Of a DNA stretch of 64,000 bases, positions 1 to 8,668 are shown one piece after another. This DNA comes from Aquimarina pacifica. Its GTDB lineage: Bacteria; Bacteroidota; Bacteroidia; Flavobacteriales; Flavobacteriaceae. The position numbers and the translations under genes were made by a program. Within the stretch, counting starts at the first letter, position 1, and each line of letters starts with the position of its first letter. The notes beneath the pieces were generated by a model. It did not search any database. It saw nothing but the letters and a program-made list of their open reading frames with translations, and had not been told where the DNA came from. The DNA lies in assembly GCF_000520955.1 (NCBI RefSeq), contig NZ_JACC01000039.1:1-64000 (forward strand), written 5' to 3'.

Positions 1-23
1 GGACTCTCTGCTTTTTCATGGAT

Positions 24-252
24 GCTATAATTAATACGAGTTTTGGTGTTTAATCCGAAAGTTAGTGTATTTTTATAAAGTCCTCCAAATCTTTTGATTT
101 ACGACTTCGTTTTTATTTTCTATTTTGGTAGTCGTAGTCCTTCGGTGGGCTTTAAAAATGAAAAAATTAAAACAAAATAAAAAGTTTTGGCTAAGTGCTT
201 AATCCGAAATTAAATACTAGTTTAATCCCGTACTAACCTTAGCTGAACCGTT
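24..252 (+). repeat. Cassette-boundary site, family A (attC-like)
   Basis: The left arm starts GCTATAATTAATACGAG (24-40). The right arm ends TACTAACCTTAGC (231-243), its imperfect reverse complement, and the site closes with GTT at 250-252. An inner hairpin pairs TACGACT (100-106) with AGTCGTA (130-136). The centre (about 98-153) recurs almost unchanged at 8750-8804 and 12570-12624. The left AAC end is not visible, so the site may be truncated. The leader at 253-361 between the site and the first gene shows nothing else I recognise. Confidence 0.75.
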
Positions 253-361
253 GTGCGTAATTTTGAGAAACCTCGTTACTCAACGAAAAACATAGTTCAC
301 TCAATATGACTTTTCTCTTCAAAAGAATCGAATTATTTTCGAGAAACTAAAAACTAAACTT

Positions 362-1267
362 TTGAAAACTTTAAAATACTTATTACTATTTCTGATTTTA
401 AGTAGCTGTTCTGCAAGTAAAAATAAAGCTTGGAATTGTATACAAATCGATGAAGGAAATTTAGCATTTAACGAAATGCTCGGATTAATTGGAAAAACTA
501 AAATAGACACAAATAAAACTAAAGCTGTTAAAATATATTCCTATGAATTTAAGAAGAATGGAAATATCAAAGACAGCACTTTAATCGAATATCAAAACCT
601 TAATTATTTTACCACATTTAAAGACCATACTAATTACGAAATCAAATACGACAGTTTAGGTAGAGATTTTGAGAGATATGCTACTCGAATTGAAACGGGC
701 GAAACTCATTTGAATTATAGAAAAATTTATGATACAAAATCAAACATAATTGAGTGGATTATTTATAATCGCGAAGGACAAATAAATTCAAAAACATTTT
801 ACTATTACGATAATTTGGAGCGTTTAATAAAATCTGAAAAATACTATGGATATTTCTTATACGAAAAGCCAATTCTTCAACGAAAGAAATTATTTGAATA
901 TGAATCCGAAAATCGAATTAAGGAAATCGAATACTTCTCAGTAGTTACTTCAGACAAGTTTGATTCTAAAAACATAAAGGAATTTAATAATAAAGGTCAA
1001 CAGATTAATTATCGTAGCGAAACTTTAGAAAATGATATTACAGTAAGTTTTTGGGGTTTTAGGTCTTTCTATGAAGAGCAAAGGCTAATCAAAAAAGAAA
1101 GTTATAGTTCTGACAATCAAGATATTTTAACTGAATTCACATACAATACGTTGAACTTACCAATCGAAAATTATTCAACAGATTTGAATTTAAATAAACC
1201 AACACAACTGATAAAATATTATTATCTTGAAAACAAAAAAACTACGCACAACAATGGTTATAAGTAA
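362..1267 (+). CDS. YD-repeat-like lipoprotein
   Basis: Predicted outer-membrane or periplasmic lipoprotein of 301 aa. The TTG start is chosen because it gives a good signal peptide with lipobox LSSC (Cys16). The body has spaced segments of the type Y-D/N-x-x-G/N-x-x (YDSLGR about 96, YDTKSN about 123, YYDNLERL about 148, YESENRI about 180, FNNKGQQ, YNTLNLP). These resemble degenerate RHS/YD repeats, which form beta-strand shells; the function of this group is unknown. The gene fills one cassette (head GTTGTGCGTA at 250, tail TACGCACAAC at 1243-1252). Its last residues and stop codon lie inside the next boundary site. A similar but longer protein is at 2786-3814. Confidence 0.7.
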   Translation: MKTLKYLLLFLILSSCSASKNKAWNCIQIDEGNLAFNEMLGLIGKTKIDTNKTKAVKIYSYEFKKNGNIKDSTLIEYQNLNYFTTFKDHTNYEIKYDSLGRDFERYATRIETGETHLNYRKIYDTKSNIIEWIIYNREGQINSKTFYYYDNLERLIKSEKYYGYFLYEKPILQRKKLFEYESENRIKEIEYFSVVTSDKFDSKNIKEFNNKGQQINYRSETLENDITVSFWGFRSFYEEQRLIKKESYSSDNQDILTEFTYNTLNLPIENYSTDLNLNKPTQLIKYYYLENKKTTHNNGYK

Positions 1268-1372
1268 TTGTTTGTTCTCATTTACTTTGGAAATTCCTGA
1301 GGAATTTTCAACTTGGTGTGTCCTTGCAAAGTTAAGTGCTAACTCACGCAACTACTCATAGCCGAGACCGTT
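1250..1372 (+). repeat. Cassette-boundary site, family E (short)
   Basis: About 123 bp, from AAC (1250) to GTT (1370-1372). The left arm AATGGTTATAAGTAATTG (1252-1269) is the imperfect reverse complement of the right arm CAACTACTCATAGCCGAGAC (1349-1368). The inner sequence AAATTCCTGAGGAATTT is a perfect palindrome. Close relatives are at 21276-21397 and 33515-33637. Confidence 0.75.
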
Positions 1373-1381
1373 ACAGCACAT

Positions 1382-1906
1382 ATGATAAAAAAAGATATAA
1401 TTCCTATACTGATTTCTTTACTTCTTGTACTCTACTCGATCGGAATCACTCTTCTGACTGATTATTTACTGAATTATAAACATTACGTGGGAATTGCTTT
1501 GATTGGAATTAGTACAATACTATATTTCAAGAATAAAAAGCTTTATGTTTATGTGTTTGGATTAACATTGGTCATAGGAATTGTCAACTTGATTGACATT
1601 TATTACTCAAACATAGTATTCGGAATCGGACCTATTAAGTTCAATACTATATTTTTGACTTTGCTAGTTATTTTCTTGGCTGTGAACAAAGAACTACTAA
1701 ACACACTGTTTCCTGAAAAGGAATTGACAGAAAAGGATTTAGTGGATAAAAATGTGGAAACGGAAAATCGGATTAAACGTTACGAACGAAAGTTCCAATC
1801 AAAATCTGAATTGCAATTGAAAAATATTGCGGACGAGAATAGCGGATATGTGGACGAAGCAAAAACCGCGGCAGAACGACTTCTGAAAGAAAAACAAGTG
1901 CTATAA
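1382..1906 (+). CDS. Four-helix membrane protein with charged C-terminal tail
   Basis: A 174-aa protein of no family I recognise. Four hydrophobic segments (about 6-25, 34-49, 54-75, 80-101) are followed by a ~70-residue, strongly charged, probably helical cytoplasmic tail rich in Glu and Lys. It is the only gene of its cassette. The head GTTACAGCAC (1370-1379) matches the tail GTGCTATAAC (1898-1907) in 9 of 10 complementary positions. The stop codon TAA (1904-1906) is itself part of the tail core, so coding sequence and recombination-site-like core overlap. Confidence 0.7.
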   Translation: MIKKDIIPILISLLLVLYSIGITLLTDYLLNYKHYVGIALIGISTILYFKNKKLYVYVFGLTLVIGIVNLIDIYYSNIVFGIGPIKFNTIFLTLLVIFLAVNKELLNTLFPEKELTEKDLVDKNVETENRIKRYERKFQSKSELQLKNIADENSGYVDEAKTAAERLLKEKQVL

Positions 1907-1966
1907 CACCTAGTATAATGTCATAGCAGCTAAGTGACAACCCAAAGGATCTTGTATATTTAACCG
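1905..1966 (+). repeat. Left arm of a family C boundary site
   Basis: AAC at 1905-1907 is followed by the family C left-arm sequence with TCATAGCAGCTAAGTGA (1921-1937), shared with 9340-9360 and 27424-27440. The right arm is missing. In its place lies the transposase remnant that follows, so the site appears broken by an insertion-sequence event. Confidence 0.6.
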
Positions 1967-2165
1967 ATACATTAAAAGGAAAATACGCGGGAATAAAGGA
2001 ACAAGGTAACGGTATTTGGAAAGTCTATTATAGAAATGTATTTTTAGGTTTCTTTGATCAAAGAAACCTAAGACATAAACAACAATCGACAAGGTTAGAA
2101 ACTAATTTAGTGTAAACACCTAAGCTTTAACTTGTGTAAACTATATCTTAACGAACATTCCCAAA
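1939..2165 (+). pseudogene. Transposase C-terminal remnant plus insertion-sequence end
   Basis: The frame ending at the stop at 2113-2115 encodes a peptide with GIWKVYYRNVFLGFF and, at its end, KQQSTRLETNLV. I recognise this as the C-terminus of an integrase-core transposase (IS481/IS3-like) common in Bacteroidota. Everything N-terminal is missing. The non-coding tail (2113-2160, TAAACACCTAAGCTTTAACT...) recurs at 28115-28165 and, more decayed, at about 35555-35612. This suggests three scars of one insertion sequence. The exact IS family is an inference. Confidence 0.6.
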
Positions 2166-2175
2166 TAAAGAATCA

Positions 2176-2757
2176 ATGAAAGATATCCAACAAGAAATAA
2201 AAGAACGAAAGAAAAAAGGCTTTAATCGTTCTGAAATAATTTCTGCTTTACTAAAAATGGGATATAAAAAAGATGACATTAAGGAATCTTTACCCAATAA
2301 AACTAGTTTATTTTATTTTTGGATAATCTTTTGTGGAGTAATTTCAATCAGCATATTTTTAATCTTTATATTAGCACGGTTTAATAAAATATTTTCCGTT
2401 GTTGGTTTACTGCTTATGTTTGCTACATATTTGTTGGCTAATGGCAAAAAATGGGGTAAATATATTTGGAATGCTTCAATTATTCTACTCGCTATTGGAT
2501 TTATAGTTGTTTCTTTAAAATCTGGATTTTCACTTTTCAGTTTAATCATTATTTTATTCCCTATTATTTTTATTTACGGATTAGATCGAGCGACCAAAAA
2601 AATTGATGATGAATTTATTCTAGAGAATCCTAAAAGTGATTCAGATATCAAAAAAGAAATTTCAAACAATTTAAAGTCGGGTACATGTCCTGCGTGCTTG
2701 AATCCTATAATTGAAAATGATATTGAATGTTCTGATTGCGGATTAGCATTAAACTAA
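2176..2757 (+). CDS. Membrane protein with C-terminal zinc ribbon
   Basis: 193 aa, family not recognised. A charged N-terminal helical region (about 1-40) is followed by four hydrophobic segments (about 46-145). A short linker leads to a C-terminal zinc ribbon with CPAC (171-174) and CSDC (185-188). The ribbon points to a cytoplasmic metal-stabilised tail, perhaps for protein contacts. The next gene starts 28 bp downstream with no boundary site between them, so the two may share a transcript. The upstream neighbour is an insertion-sequence scar, and no cassette head can be assigned. A second zinc-ribbon membrane protein is at 50437-51525. Confidence 0.65.
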   Translation: MKDIQQEIKERKKKGFNRSEIISALLKMGYKKDDIKESLPNKTSLFYFWIIFCGVISISIFLIFILARFNKIFSVVGLLLMFATYLLANGKKWGKYIWNASIILLAIGFIVVSLKSGFSLFSLIIILFPIIFIYGLDRATKKIDDEFILENPKSDSDIKKEISNNLKSGTCPACLNPIIENDIECSDCGLALN

Positions 2758-2785
2758 ACTTCTTTTAATATAAACAAAATGACCT

Positions 2786-3814
2786 ATGAAAAAACAGAGT
2801 TTTATCATTTTATATTTGACCCTAATTCTTTTTTGTAGTTCACATATATGTACTTCTCAGGTTATAGAATATAAGCCTATAAATGGCCAATATGTTGGTG
2901 ATGTCAACCGTGGGAATCTACATAAAATAAAAGGGAATGTAAAAAGCTTTACAACTCGACTATTTGATTATAATTCCAAGACAAAAAAATACATAGAATC
3001 TTCTATTAGATTTCCTGAAAGTTATGAACCATCGAAATATATTTTGGATAAAAACGGAAATATAATTGAGTGTGTATTAATAAATAGAATTGTAGATTAT
3101 TATAAAACATCTAAGCGGCATAATATTAGTGTAAGAAAGACTAATGTTCTTCATGAAAAATGGAAAGAATTAAAAAAAACAAAAGGGGTAAAAGAAGAAG
3201 AGATTAGCTATTGGGATTACCTTTCTGACAAAAAAATAACAAAAAGCCTTTTTAATAAAGAGGGTATTATTTACGTAAGGAATAAAAATAATTTAGATGT
3301 CTATTTTATAGAATATGAAAATAAGCATTTATTTGATAAAAACGGCAATATAAAAAATCCTGATAACAAAATAAAGTCAAAAAAATTATTATATAAATTC
3401 AAATACAACGATTTTAATAAAGTTGAAAAATGTGAAAATTTTAACGGTGATAAACAGATTTGGAATTATTTTTATGATAAAAAAAACAATTTAATTCGCG
3501 AAGATATATATTCCTATAGCGAAGGCAAATTTTACGAATTAGAAATGAAAACATATTTGTTAAATGATAAAAATGATGTTATTAAAAAAAAGATCTATCA
3601 AGTTTATGTTTATCAAAACCCTTATGACGAAAGTACAATTCTAAATAAGTTATTGGATGTTGCTAATGGCAATAAGGAAACTGAATTAAAATATAACACC
3701 CAGACACTTGAATACAGTTATGAATATGATGTTTACGATAATTGGACAACTAAATTTTATCCAAGTTTTGACATAGATATGAAAGTAGTTAGAAAATTTG
3801 AATATTATAAATAA
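2786..3814 (+). CDS. Secreted YD-repeat-like protein
   Basis: 342 aa with an N-terminal signal peptide (about 1-25). The body has regularly spaced motifs of the kind D-K-N/E-G-x-I or Y-D-x-x-N-x-L: ILDKNGNII, LFNKEGII, LFDKNGNI, FYDKKNNLI, LLNDKNDVI, YDVYDNW. These are typical of degenerate YD repeats. It is probably an exported, cell-surface or periplasmic beta-rich protein; no enzymatic motif is visible. It shares its repeat style with the lipoprotein at 362-1267. It follows 2176-2757 after 28 bp and is followed by a compact boundary site. The candidate cassette tail is ATTATAAC (3839-3846). Confidence 0.65.
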   Translation: MKKQSFIILYLTLILFCSSHICTSQVIEYKPINGQYVGDVNRGNLHKIKGNVKSFTTRLFDYNSKTKKYIESSIRFPESYEPSKYILDKNGNIIECVLINRIVDYYKTSKRHNISVRKTNVLHEKWKELKKTKGVKEEEISYWDYLSDKKITKSLFNKEGIIYVRNKNNLDVYFIEYENKHLFDKNGNIKNPDNKIKSKKLLYKFKYNDFNKVEKCENFNGDKQIWNYFYDKKNNLIREDIYSYSEGKFYELEMKTYLLNDKNDVIKKKIYQVYVYQNPYDESTILNKLLDVANGNKETELKYNTQTLEYSYEYDVYDNWTTKFYPSFDIDMKVVRKFEYYK

Positions 3815-3843
3815 AAAGTCAATACCTGTAAAAAACGTATTAT

Positions 3844-3903
3844 AACAATCTGTACGTTGCATATGCCGCCTTTGGCAAGCAAACGCGCCATACAAGAGCC
3901 GTT
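3844..3903 (+). repeat. Compact cassette-boundary site (about 60 bp)
   Basis: Runs from AAC (3844-3846) to GTT (3901-3903). The inner part GCCGCCTTTGGC (3865-3876) is a small inverted repeat, and the arms AATCTGTACGTTGCAT and GCGCCATACAAGAGCC pair imperfectly. It is the shortest intact-looking site here, within the size of classical attC sites, and is not related in sequence to families A-C. Confidence 0.55.
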
Positions 3904-3920
3904 GTATGTAATTAGAAAAA

Positions 3921-4583
3921 ATGAAAAAAGTAATATATTTATTATTAATAATATCAACTAATATTTTTGCTCAAGAACATATTGTAACTGCAAAAAGTGG
4001 TTTATCAATTAGAAGTAAAGCTAGTATTGAAAGTGATAAAATTGGTAAATTAAACTATGGGCAGACAGTTGATGTCTTAAAAAAAACTATAGAATCCTTT
4101 CAAGTTATAGATAATAACAAAATAATATCTGGCTATTGGGTTAAAATAAAAGTAGATAACTCTAATTACGGATACGTTTTTAATGGATATTTAGAGTTTA
4201 AAAAAGATTATACCGATTATACAGTAGCTAAACAGTTTCTTAATGCTCACGTAAGAGGTTGTATTTTAGAGAAAAGATTTCTTACCTCTAAAAATTTCAA
4301 AGAAATATGTACTAAAACATCAGAACAAGATTTTTATTACGAGCCTGAAACAGGTTACCATATATCACTTGATAATGCAGACCTTATTCTTGATGCTCAA
4401 GATTATCCTGATGATGGATTTAAAATCTCTAGTTTTGATTCAGAATCTGAATATGTTATATTGGAAGGAATTGGATGGGAATCATTTAAAGTTGCAGTAA
4501 AAGTTGTGAATGAAAATGGAATATTTTTGGTGGATGGCTCAGGAATAATAAATATACCTCTTGATAAAAGACCTAGGAGATAA
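3921..4583 (+). CDS. Secreted SH3b-domain protein
   Basis: 220 aa with a signal peptide (about 1-18, ending FAQ). A bacterial SH3 (SH3b) domain follows (about 20-95), with the usual SGLSIRSKAS entry, a GKLNYG turn and YGYVFNGYL at its end. SH3b domains often bind peptidoglycan or peptides in the envelope. The ~120-residue C-terminal half has no recognised domain. It occupies one cassette with perfectly matching ends (GTTGTATGTA at 3901-3910, TACATACAAC at 4587-4596). Related SH3b proteins are at 10437, 40554 and 59313; the last is most similar, sharing the YVFDGYL-type ending. Confidence 0.75.
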   Translation: MKKVIYLLLIISTNIFAQEHIVTAKSGLSIRSKASIESDKIGKLNYGQTVDVLKKTIESFQVIDNNKIISGYWVKIKVDNSNYGYVFNGYLEFKKDYTDYTVAKQFLNAHVRGCILEKRFLTSKNFKEICTKTSEQDFYYEPETGYHISLDNADLILDAQDYPDDGFKISSFDSESEYVILEGIGWESFKVAVKVVNENGIFLVDGSGIINIPLDKRPRR

Positions 4584-4593
4584 AACTACATAC

Positions 4594-4738
4594 AACAAGA
4601 TATAAAAAAACATTGGGTTTTTACGCTTGATTCAAAAGTCTGTGTTTATTTGCAAAGTCGCCAACTATAACATTTGACTTAGGGCCAATCCGCAACGTAT
4701 TGCTTATCATTTGCCCTACGTTTCTTAAACGAAACGTT
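4594..4738 (+). repeat. Cassette-boundary site, family B variant
   Basis: AAC at 4594-4596 to GTT at 4736-4738. The left half has ATAAAAAAACATTGGGTTTT and GTCTGTGTTTATTTGCAAAG, the latter shared with the site at 5674. The right half contains a perfect hairpin, CGTTTC TTAAAC GAAACG (4719-4736). Confidence 0.7.
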
Positions 4739-4818
4739 AGCAAATATTACCAAAAAAGAGCATATTTTCATATCTCCATTTGAAAATGAAATATGTAGTT
4801 TTTAACATAAAAATATAA

Positions 4819-5646
4819 ATGAAAAAAAAATTTAGTATTGTAATTAAAGGTTGCTTAGGATTCTTTGTTTTAATAATTATCTTTCTTGGCATCGTATTGT
4901 ACCCAATATTTTTTCCTAGTGAGGTAACTATATCTGATTATACAGATGACTATAAAGTTACTGCAAATACAAAACACCCCAAATTTAAACCTTTAGTCAA
5001 TAAATTTAATCAACAAAAACATCGTTTTGAGTTTGATATTTGTGAATATAAGTATAATAGTAACAGTTTTTTCTTTGGAGATTCTCCTGAAAAAATTATT
5101 TCTATTTTCGGTAAACCTGATGGAAAAGATGAAAGAACAATTTACAATTATGATAAATTCTTAAGAAGAAAAGATAGTGACACAACAAAAAAAGCGCTTC
5201 ATTATGAATATAAAAATTTAAAATTATCTATTAGTTTTAAAAAATTACATAATAAAGGTTATGAATTAAGTAGCTTAAATATTGCTATGTCTAAGGATGA
5301 TTACCAATTAGCATACAAGTATGGTAAAACCCAAACTTTATTTGATGTTGTCCTATTTAGAAAAGTCCCTTATCAATTAAATATGACTTTAAACGAGTTT
5401 ATGGAATTATCAAACTTGTCTCATAAAAAACTTAGAAGAACTGGTGGCTTTCACAGGAGTTTTTTTATGTTTCAAGAAGAATGCCCTCCTACTGAGGAAA
5501 CACGTATATATACGGGTATAGATTCTTACGCATCCTATGAAACTGAAGGTGGTGGGCATATGACTTGGACTGGTAATTTTGATCCAACTAAATCATCAAC
5601 TATAGAAAGTCTCTCTTTTTATCTAAAAACATTAGAAGATTATTGA
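4819..5646 (+). CDS. Membrane-anchored protein of unknown function
   Basis: 275 aa. An N-terminal membrane anchor (about 10-33) is followed by a soluble, probably periplasmic region. A segment GDSPEKIISIFGKPDG (about 89-104) resembles the BamE/SmpA-type 'switch' G-x-S-x-x-x-I-x-x-x-x-G-x-P, but the rest does not obviously match that family. I cannot assign a function. It is the single gene of its cassette: head GTTAGCAAAT (4736-4745), tail ATTTGCAAAC (5667-5676), 9 of 10 complementary. Confidence 0.6.
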   Translation: MKKKFSIVIKGCLGFFVLIIIFLGIVLYPIFFPSEVTISDYTDDYKVTANTKHPKFKPLVNKFNQQKHRFEFDICEYKYNSNSFFFGDSPEKIISIFGKPDGKDERTIYNYDKFLRRKDSDTTKKALHYEYKNLKLSISFKKLHNKGYELSSLNIAMSKDDYQLAYKYGKTQTLFDVVLFRKVPYQLNMTLNEFMELSNLSHKKLRRTGGFHRSFFMFQEECPPTEETRIYTGIDSYASYETEGGGHMTWTGNFDPTKSSTIESLSFYLKTLEDY

Positions 5647-5673
5647 AATTAAATAGCTAATAAAACATTTGCA

Positions 5674-5858
5674 AACAATTTATAAAAAACATAGAGTTTT
5701 TGTGTTAACTCCAAAGGTCTGTGTTTATTTACAAAGTCGCTAAATATAAAACTTGGCATTTTCAACAAAAAAACAAAATAAAATAAAAAAATTTGGCTCT
5801 GTGTTCATCCAAAAAGTTAGTATCTTTTTACACGCTACGTTTCATACACAAGTACGTT
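5674..5858 (+). repeat. Cassette-boundary site, family B
   Basis: AAC at 5674-5676 to GTT at 5856-5858. The left arm AATTTATAAAAAACATAGAG pairs imperfectly with the right arm ending ACGCTACGTTTCATACACAA (5833-5852). It shares GTCTGTGTTTATTTnCAAAG with the site at 4594 and its right arm with those at 8669, 12488 and 18784. The site is open in the frame of the next gene, which invites a wrong start call. Confidence 0.75.
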
Positions 5859-5882
5859 GAATGCATCCAAAAATTTGAAGAC

Positions 5883-6707
5883 ATGTTTTTAAACACCCAA
5901 AAATATGGAGGGAAATTAGGAGAAATTAAATTTTCTAAAGCAAAAAGCAAATCTCAATTTCAAGGAAAGACGAAAGGACTTGCCTTAAAATATGTAGTTG
6001 AAGGAGTAGAGAATTATTGCTTAGATGGAGTTAATATTCCTTTACGTAAAGGACAATTTTTACTTTTAAAAGAAAATGAAAAATATGAAGTATTTTTTGA
6101 AAATAAAAGAAACACAATCCAAGGAATCTGTATTGACTTAAATCTCGATTTGGACAAAAATTTAGTTGATTTATATGAAAATGAAATTTTGTTCAAAACA
6201 GTTTTTAATTGTTTTACTTTTTGTCCTTTAGGAAATTCATTTCAAGACTTTTCTAAAAAGGAAAATGATAAAATGAACGGTTTAGCAGTTCTTAATTCAA
6301 TTTCTTCTCAGCTAATTTCATTTTCTGATGACCTATTTGAAATGCAAATGAGGTTAGATTTTTTTGCTAAAAAAACAGAAACAAAAAGAATACTGGTTTC
6401 CAAATTAATGGTTTCTAAAGATTTTATTTATCAAAACTATAACACTAAAATTACGTTAAACCAATTGTCTCTTGAATCTGGAATTTCAAAGTTTCATTTT
6501 TCTAAATTATTTAAAAGTTGTTTCCGAAAATCACCTCTTGAATTACAAGAATTTTTAAGAATGGAGAAAGCAAAAAAAATAATTTCAACAAAGAAAATGA
6601 CATTAACTGACGTTGCTTTCTATTTAGGGTATTCAGATTTAGCTGCCTTTTCCAATCAATTCAAAAAGCATTTTGGAGCATCTCCTTCTTCTTTTTCTAA
6701 ATATTAA
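5883..6707 (+). CDS. AraC-family transcriptional regulator
   Basis: 274 aa. The frame is open from a TTG at 5793, but that stretch is the boundary site, so the ATG at 5883 is preferred. The N-terminal half looks like a cupin-type ligand-binding domain. The C-terminal ~100 residues form an AraC double helix-turn-helix: the first helix pair around LSLESGISKFHFSKLFK, the second around DVAFYLGYSDLAAFSNQFKK, then the family signature FGASPSSF. It lies 62 bp upstream of the DUF885 gene and may control it. It shares a cassette with that gene (head GTTGAATGCA at 5856). The matching tail is not convincing. Confidence 0.85.
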   Translation: MFLNTQKYGGKLGEIKFSKAKSKSQFQGKTKGLALKYVVEGVENYCLDGVNIPLRKGQFLLLKENEKYEVFFENKRNTIQGICIDLNLDLDKNLVDLYENEILFKTVFNCFTFCPLGNSFQDFSKKENDKMNGLAVLNSISSQLISFSDDLFEMQMRLDFFAKKTETKRILVSKLMVSKDFIYQNYNTKITLNQLSLESGISKFHFSKLFKSCFRKSPLELQEFLRMEKAKKIISTKKMTLTDVAFYLGYSDLAAFSNQFKKHFGASPSSFSKY

Positions 6708-6769
6708 AATTCGCAAGATTTTACAAATGCTTCCTTTTTCGAATTTCTATTTTTACAAAAACAATATTT

Positions 6770-8068
6770 ATGAAAAATGGATTTCTTCTAGTGGGTCTTT
6801 TCTTAGTCTTACCTGTAAGTTGTCAAAACAAAAACAACACTTACAATTCTGATTTTAAACTTGTTGCCAAAAATTTTAAAGAAGGATTTAAAAAATTAAA
6901 CCTTTCGCCCAATCAACTTTCCTATGTAGCCAACCTTCAAGCAATTCAGAGTAAAGATTCCATTTTACAACAGGAGCTTTTTTTTGAAAGAACAACAAAA
7001 ATCTTACAAAAAATAAACCCTGAAAAACTATCAAAGAAAAATCGACTAGATTTTGAACTAATTGACTACGAGACTAAAATGAATTTGCTTAGAATTGCTC
7101 AAGAAAAGAAATGGAGTTCTTTAAAAGTTCAAGACATTTCAGACACCGGTTTGTTCTCGCTACCTAATGGAAAATTTTTATACGGCTATTTCTTGAAGCG
7201 ATGGATTGGTCTTGAAGTAACTCCTGATGAAATGTACAAATTTGGTCTAAGTGAAATTGAACGAGTAAAGTCTCGTATGAAAACGGTTCAAACTAGAGTA
7301 AATATGGATAACTCTACTTTTAAAAAACACATCAATGCCTCTTCTTTCTATTATGATAATATAGCAATTATTCAAGAAGAGTTTGAAAACATTAAAAAAA
7401 TTGTAGCTCAAAAACTGCCTGAAAATTTTCCATTTTTGGATTCGATTTCTGATGTAAAAATTGCGCGTGGCACTAATAAAGAGTTGGCTAAAGTCCCTGC
7501 ATTCTATCAAAATGAGACCTTCTATTATAATTTTTTTGATCAGCCTTTTAACAAACGACAGATGAGTTGGATTTACATTCATGAAGCGATGCCTGGACAT
7601 CATTATCAGATTATGTTGGAAAATAGTTTAAACCGTACTGACATTCAAAAAATGTTTCAATACGCAAGTTACAGAGAAGGCTGGGCCGCTTATATTGAAG
7701 AAATCGGTTACGAAATTGGAGCTTATCGAGATATTTATGACGAATTAGGAAAGTGGGAATGGGATATCATTCGCTCTGTTCGTGTATCTATAGATGTTGG
7801 GATAAACTATTATGGTTGGAGTGATCAAAAAGCATTAGAATTTTGGCAACAACATATTAAAGAACAAGATAACATTGGATTAAGAGAAATTGCTAGAATG
7901 AAGCGATGGCCATGTCAAGTAATTACATATAAATATGGAGCGGATAAAATTTTAAAATGGAAAACGAAATTTCAAAAGAAAGAGGATTTTAATTTAAAAC
8001 AATTTCATCAAATTATTTTAGAAAATGGGTCCCTCCCATTTTCGGTTTTAGAAAAAATTATAGACTAA
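6770..8068 (+). CDS. DUF885-family lipoprotein, putative metallohydrolase
   Basis: 432 aa. A lipoprotein signal peptide (LPVSC, Cys18) is followed by a DUF885 domain. The family hallmark HEAMPGHH near residue 270 fits the H-E-x-x-P-G-H-H metal-binding motif, and the family is thought to comprise metallopeptidase-like hydrolases. YREGWAAYIEEIG downstream fits the conserved E-G-W-A-x-Y segment. At 432 aa it is shorter than typical members (550-600 aa), mainly in the N-terminal half. It follows the AraC regulator by 62 bp on the same strand, which suggests a regulated pair acting on a periplasmic substrate. Confidence 0.8.
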   Translation: MKNGFLLVGLFLVLPVSCQNKNNTYNSDFKLVAKNFKEGFKKLNLSPNQLSYVANLQAIQSKDSILQQELFFERTTKILQKINPEKLSKKNRLDFELIDYETKMNLLRIAQEKKWSSLKVQDISDTGLFSLPNGKFLYGYFLKRWIGLEVTPDEMYKFGLSEIERVKSRMKTVQTRVNMDNSTFKKHINASSFYYDNIAIIQEEFENIKKIVAQKLPENFPFLDSISDVKIARGTNKELAKVPAFYQNETFYYNFFDQPFNKRQMSWIYIHEAMPGHHYQIMLENSLNRTDIQKMFQYASYREGWAAYIEEIGYEIGAYRDIYDELGKWEWDIIRSVRVSIDVGINYYGWSDQKALEFWQQHIKEQDNIGLREIARMKRWPCQVITYKYGADKILKWKTKFQKKEDFNLKQFHQIILENGSLPFSVLEKIID

Positions 8069-8130
8069 GAAGACTATAGATTATAAATATCAGAATAGAT
8101 AAAAAAGATAGCGAAATAAAAACGTTCCCT

Positions 8131-8297
8131 AACATGATATATAGCAAATAGGACAATTGGTGTTTAATCAAAAGGTTCTTGTATATTTAACCGCTGCATT
8201 AAAAGGAAAATTAAGTAGTGAAAATAAAAGAGAAAAAGCTTTAGTAAAAACTCAAGAACTTAGAGAAAAACTAAATAAAATATTGATTTTGAAGTAG
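8131..8297 (+). pseudogene. Family C left arm fused to a coding remnant
   Basis: AAC at 8131-8133 starts a left arm (ATGATATATAGCAAATAGG). From about 8175 the sequence matches 1950-1985 over ~40 bp (TCTTGTATATTTAACCG, CATTAAAAGGAAAAT). In frame it reads LVYLTAALKGK against LVYLTDTLKGK of the transposase remnant there. It then continues as an unrelated charged helix to the TAG at 8295-8297. I read it as a second, shorter scar of the same insertion sequence joined to another broken frame. It removes the normal head of the following cassette. Confidence 0.4.
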
Positions 8298-8311
8298 AAC
8301 CAAAAAAGACA

Positions 8312-8659
8312 ATGAAAATAAACTTATTAGTCATTAGAACTGAAAATATTGAAATATTAAAAACTCAATATGAAAAATTAGGTTTAACATTTGAATATCA
8401 TAAACACGGAAATGGACCTTTTCATTATGCATCTGAAGAAAACGGGTTTGTTTTTGAAATTTATCCTTTGACCAAATCAATGAAAGAAGCTGATGCATCT
8501 TTAAGAGTTGGATTTGAGATTGAAAATCTTGAATCAAAAATTGAAGATTTAAGACAAACTAACTGGAAAATATTATCAGAACCAACTCAAATGGAATGGG
8601 GATTAATTTCGATAATCCAAGATTTAGATGGTAGGAAAATAGAATTAAAAAACAAATAA
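8312..8659 (+). CDS. Glyoxalase/bleomycin-resistance (VOC) family protein
   Basis: 115 aa, the usual size of a single VOC-fold subunit. It starts with KINLLVIRTENIEILKTQYE, the typical first beta strand and helix. Further family features are FHYASEENGFVFEIYP in the first half and ISIIQDLDGRKIEL at the end, where D-x-D/G-x-x-I-E-L closes the fold and the final Glu is a usual metal ligand. The substrate cannot be predicted; members range from lactoylglutathione lyases to antibiotic-binding proteins. A VOC protein is a common kind of integron cassette cargo. The tail GCACTACAAC (8662-8671) abuts the stop. Confidence 0.8.
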   Translation: MKINLLVIRTENIEILKTQYEKLGLTFEYHKHGNGPFHYASEENGFVFEIYPLTKSMKEADASLRVGFEIENLESKIEDLRQTNWKILSEPTQMEWGLISIIQDLDGRKIELKNK

Positions 8660-8668
8660 ACGCACTAC

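Noticed and set aside
5793-5882. In-frame extension of the AraC gene from TTG
   Set aside because: The stretch is family B boundary-site sequence found in front of other, unrelated genes. The ATG at 5883 gives the normal protein.
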